Source: Toxotes chatareus
Taxonomy: Eukaryota; Chordata; Actinopteri; Toxotidae
Length of the DNA: 64,000 nt
NCBI GenBank assembly: GCA_016801885.1
Contig: CM028882.1
Location: 2,976,001-3,040,000 of the forward strand
Direction: 5' to 3'
Positions 59,631 to 64,000 of this stretch are shown here, piece by piece. The notes beneath the pieces are model-generated. The model worked only from the letters and a program-made list of their open reading frames with translations. It searched no databases and had not been told where the DNA came from. Made by a program: the position numbers and the translations under genes. Positions within the stretch are counted from its first letter, which is position 1. Every line of letters begins with the position of its first letter.

Positions 59631-61386
59631 ATCTCTGTGACCGCTCATTGCTTTTGTAGAATGTAGTACATTTAGTTTGGCATTTTATTCATCAACAAAT
59701 CAATGGTGCAACTGGAATTTCCATATTAACGTGAAAGTGTTTATATTCAGTGTGACTCACCAACACACACTGTGTATTACTGATGTCTGTCCTTCCTCCT
59801 AAAACCTGTGAAAAACAGGTTTTTCATATAAGTTTGAAACCCAGATTATTTATGTCCTAGCAGCCTTCTTCCTCCCTTCCCTTTGTTGCTGCTTGTTTGT
59901 CCACCACCTATAGATAAGTGGGATTGTGTGAAGCCATCGACAGGAATATGTATGATGCCAAACACATACATGTGCATCACTTGTGCACATGTACCAGAAC
60001 AAGCGGCAAGTGGGGACCCTTACATAGAAACAGTGCATCATATAGCACTACTGGTGTTCCAAAGCTAACCTGCCTTTACAACAAACTCATTTCTTTATTC
60101 CCACTTTATCTCTGCAAGTTCTCTGATAAGACAGTGATCAGTGTTTCAGCTTCACCATGCATACAGTGTTGTCTTGTTCTTAAATCAGGAAATATAATAT
60201 GTGTCATTTTATGTTTGGAAATTGTCCTGGGAGATAGAATACATGGGTTTCAGAACCTGTGAAAGACCCTTTTCATCAGATTTGTCATTTTATTAATAAT
60301 TGATGAAGTTTGAAAAGATGAGGAAAAACATCAGTTAGTTACAGCTCTGTCCACAGTGTATCTCAGTCAAATTCTTCACTTGAATCCACCAGGAAACATT
60401 TTTCTCTGTTCCTTCTATAGTGAGAGTTGTTTTCTCTTTTAGCACAGACTTTCGCCAACAAGGTGGGAACTGAGATTTTATTTTAGCGGCAAAATACAAT
60501 AACATTTGCAGCCAGCATGTGTCATTTAATGACACAGTATCCTCAGAAAGTTTATGAAGGCCACAGGCTTTCACTCTGTATTTGATACAGAGATTTTGTT
60601 CAGTCTGAGAGCACAGAAAAAAAAATCTGTCATCATGAATTAATGCAGCAGTTTACTCTTCATGTAGATGGTTTCCGTCTTAACCACAACCACCCAGACC
60701 AACCCTCAGCAAGAACATCAGTGTGGCCTCAGATGGTTTAAACCTTAAAAGCTAACAAAGGCAGAGCAGCTTCTGTAATCATAGCTGGGTCAAGCAATAT
60801 GTGCAGTATGTGCTTATTTTAAGCTCCTTGCAGCGCTGGATGGGGGGTATACTGTACCACATCAGCACAATTGCAGCGGGTTTCTCATCTGTCGCCACAC
60901 ACAAACGTGTAGGAAGATTCTCAGATGCTTTTCTGTTATGATCACACACCCTGAAACAGTGTTACACCACCTCCCTGACTGAAGCTAAATAGAAAATAGT
61001 AAAACTGCACATGCGATTATTCAGTTTTTTTTTATAGCTACCTTATGGGTCTTTACCAGTGAGTAGATGTTATGGGTCACCCTGACTTAAAGGGCTTACC
61101 CTGAAAGAATCGCATTACTGTGAGCGGAGAGTTTCATTAAATTCTGGGAGGGAACACTAAAAACCTTTAATTTGGCACAAAAATGGAACAACATAATGAG
61201 GCTGACACATTTCATAATATAACATCGATGCTGGTTTTGCAGGTCTGTGGTCCATTTTGGTAACAATAATTATTTGATAAAGTGCAGTCATCAAGTTTAA
61301 AGTTCCTAAAAACATGTTTCTTAAAAATGTAGATTTCTTCGTAACATTGATGATTCAGTCATGATTACAGTTAAACTGTTAAAATT

Positions 61387-61408
61387 AAAAATAAATAAAT
61401 AAATAAAA
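61387..61408. repeat. (AAAT)n short tandem repeat
   Basis: AAAAATAAATAAATAAATAA, about five units, in intron 2. Confidence 0.9.
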
Positions 61409-63629
61409 GAACCTACAGTTATTTATTAGGACTTTAACACTCAAACTCTATAAACGTAACAAAGCAACCCCACAACTGTCAACATATTTAACCCTGTCTC
61501 ATTTAAATTGTGTTTCTTTACATCCAAACTGCAACCGAAAATATATTTTGCAGGAAAAGTAATCATTGGCTCTGGATTATTTTCAGAGGCAAGGTATGAA
61601 GCACTACATTTATTAACGGCAGACAAATCACTACTTTTTTTTTTTAAGTGTCTTCTCTGAGTCCCCCACCTTTATTGAAGCGCCTTTCTAAATCAGTGGC
61701 GTATCCCTTCAAAGTCTGGCTTTCTGTGTTATTAGAGATCTGCTGTCATGCTTCTCCTTCTACTTCTCCTCTCTTTATCTGTCTCAGCAGAGCACCTGCT
61801 TCATTGGCCTGTTATTCCTCTTATTATGCATATTAAGTCTTGTGCTATAAAAATTAAAGGGTTTTTAGAAGCCTCAGTAAATTGTATTCTGTTCTAAATG
61901 CTGTTGCAGTGATTATAATGACGGTTTATCTGCCTAGATTGCACTTCCTTGTTGCAGTTCTTGTTATTCATTGGGTTTACAATCCAGTTGTAAGTCCATG
62001 TTTGGCCCATGGCATGGCTAATCACTGAGGAGATATGTGGATCCTCAGGCTAGACCAGCAGGAAACCTTAAAATAATGTGTGCATACTGTTTCAACAGAG
62101 TCTGCAGCTGATACATGTTCAGCTAATGCAGACATGCGTTTCAGGTCTAGGTTATGATTTGAAGTGTGAGGGAAGCAGTGGTGTGCCATACAAATTAAGC
62201 CCCATTAGTTTTTGTCAGGTGGAAGCATGTTGATTAGAGGACCTGACTGAGGCCTCCTGAAGGGATTTCTGCCAAACAACAAAGCCAATGTGACACCTCG
62301 GCTGGAATACTCTGTGATTAGAGGCTGTGAGAAAGCCGTCTTTCTTGTATTCATGAAGGTCCCTCCACAGAAAAGAGGCTTTAATTGCTTCTGGAAGTTC
62401 ATTATAGTGTGATTGCTGTGCTGTGAAATTGTTGTGAGCTTGATAATGGCAAAATGAAATTTGGAACTTGAATTGTTTGCTGTTCTGTGTGCAGAGGAAA
62501 AGTACAAGGTAAAGTTCACTTGGTGGTACTCGCCAGCTCACTTCATATGCCACATCAACATCCAGCATCCAGCAGGGGTGAAGCTAATCAGTGGATCTGA
62601 CAGATAAGAGTGAGAAACTCAAAAGCCAAAGCCTGCTCTGTCTCAAGGCTACAACATGCAGCTGCTGTGTTAACAAGCCGCCAAAGTAAAATCAGATTTT
62701 TCCAGCTCCAGAATCAAAGTACAACTATGGAACCTTTAAAAATTACCAATAACATTTTACTCGTACAGTTGAAAAGTTTGAGTCTTAGGCAGTAAAACAT
62801 ACCCTTGCTATTTTCAGTAGACTCAGGAATTTTGCCTGTAAAGGTTACTTGGTCTGGTGTGAACACTAGTTCATGGTAGCTAATGTCATGTCACAGATAC
62901 ATTATTATCAAAAAATAAAAGCATAATCTTTAAGCTTTAAGAGACATTTTGTAATTGGTTTTGATTTTCAACTACACAGATTTTAGAAAATCCATTGTTA
63001 AATAGTTAAATGTAGATGAAATTGCTGAATTTAAAAACTTTAATGCGGCTTTAATCAATTTTTTTTTTCTGACAGTGCAGTGCAGTGATGGTGTTAGCAG
63101 TTGCCTATTTACACATCCTGCAGACATGACATTAAATCACTCTGAAGAGTTTCGGGGTGCTGCAGAGTTGGTGATAATTCTCTGTGGGTTTGTTAATGAG
63201 CGTTAAAGATATGCTGTGTCGTAGGTTTATTCAGTTATATTTTTACCGCTCTTTAATGAACACAATTTCACGCACATCCCAGACTGCAACCACTTAACCA
63301 TCAACAGTTTGACAGACGAACCAGTCTCCCTGGGTCTGACAATAGCAAAACAGTCACACAAACACAAAGCAAATACACTGAATAATCAGATTATATCCTA
63401 TAACAACAAGTCCACTAAGACATTACTCTGAGTTGTTTACATGAGGACTGCCCTATTAATATTCCTGTTTCCATGCTACTGAAGATAGTGTGATTAATGG
63501 CTGAGACGCCTCCTCCACATTGTTGCAGTTTCCCTTCAGTATTCAACCTTAAACCCCATCTTTCTGTCGAGATGCAGCAGTGATACCCTTTTGGCTATCT
63601 TTGTGCACACACTGGACATGCCAGTCTGT

Positions 63630-63920
63630 ACATGGTCTCTAATACTCCGATACAGAATAGAGTCATTAATAATCTCTGCATTTCATTGAGGTTTACCAGC
63701 CCCAAGGCCCCTGGTATTCTGCATGTGTACCTCCCTGCCATGGCTTACTGTAATAATTGATGGGAATGGGCCATTGTTAATGTCATTAGTTACACCTGTG
63801 CTTTTCCTGCTATGATGACTAAATGTGTGCCATGAAAAAGGCCTTTTGTTGGATGAAGGCGCTCTAATGTCATTATTTTTGGATTATTGGTGTACATGTA
63901 AATAAAGCCAATACAGAATG
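63630..63920. promoter_or_regulatory. candidate conserved non-coding element in intron 2
   Basis: GAGTCATTAATAATCTCTGC, TACTGTAATAATTGATGGGA, ATGGGCCATTGTTAATGTCA and TTAGTTACACCTGTGC form a dense, non-repetitive motif run (homeodomain, SOX-like CCATTGTT, E-box CACCTG). The role is inferred from texture only. Confidence 0.25.
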
Positions 63921-64000
63921 GGACAAAACACTAAACCATGATAAAGGGACAACGCTGAGTGCTCCAAAATAATCACTGTTGTGCCTTAATTGGAAATAAA

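Larger units (their letters stand above)
59622..64000 (+). other. unc5d: unc5d intron 2, 5' part; no gene seen
   Basis: 4.4 kb of A+T-rich non-coding sequence after the exon 2 donor. Exon 3, which should encode the rest of Ig domain 1 including the paired tryptophan/cysteine segment, is not present, so intron 2 runs past the window edge. It contains a short (AAAT)n run near 61.39 kb and a conserved-looking A+T-rich stretch at 63.63-63.92 kb. No transposon or RNA gene is recognised. Confidence 0.8.

Noticed and set aside
1..64000. tRNA, rRNA, microRNA hairpin or CRISPR array
   Set aside because: No tRNA B-box with paired arms, no rRNA-like block and no regularly spaced identical repeats were seen. 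A microRNA search needs folding software and cannot be excluded by eye.

Overview
The window looks like intronic DNA from a ray-finned (teleost, probably percomorph) fish. It is A+T-rich and almost gene-free. It carries long CA/GT, TA and CT microsatellites, a Tc1-type transposon fossil, and degenerate copies of several dispersed repeats that I recognise as common in teleost genomes. There is no bacterial-style gene packing, operon, CRISPR array, rRNA or tRNA that I can support. Nearly all open frames are short chance ORFs, or low-complexity frames running through microsatellites.

The one secure coding feature is a 216-nt exon on the + strand at 59406-59621. It encodes the start of the first immunoglobulin domain of an UNC5 netrin receptor. 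The segments GTLPHFIQEPEDAYIVKSNP and FFKCNGEWVHQNEH fit UNC5D best among UNC5A-D, so I call it unc5d exon 2. Both its flanking introns are phase 1. Everything to its left (59.4 kb) is then read as the 3' part of a very long intron 1, and everything to its right (4.4 kb) as the 5' part of intron 2. The canonical first exon (5' UTR plus signal peptide) and exon 3 are not in the window.

Layout: 1-12 kb is mostly unique intron, with one teleost-type repeat near 5.0-5.3 kb and an exact 22-bp direct repeat 1 kb apart. At 12.3-12.4 kb there is an (AC)n(AT)n microsatellite beside a perfect 26-bp palindrome. At 13.9-14.3 kb there is a teleost repeat with inverted GCTAAGCTAA arms, and at 22.0-22.5 kb the Tc1 fossil. 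At 24.5-25.2 kb there are repeat and telomere-like fragments. At 30.1-31.7 kb lie three zero-length splice-site motifs, where a pyrimidine-rich tract ends in AG directly followed by GTRAG. The first of these also closes an open leader-like reading frame whose phase matches exon 2. At 34-47 kb there is a mixture of repeat fragments and microsatellites. At 48.85-49.40 kb there is an unusual inverted array of roughly 21-bp units. At 57-58 kb there are two further dispersed repeats, and exon 2 follows at 59.4 kb.

The most interesting candidate is the strong acceptor/donor junction at 30210|30211, 29 kb upstream of exon 2. It could be a recursive splice (ratchet) site that subdivides the long intron, or the end of an alternative first exon. 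RNA-seq junctions or lariats would decide. Repeat-family calls rest on my memory of teleost repeats, without a database search, and are scored accordingly.
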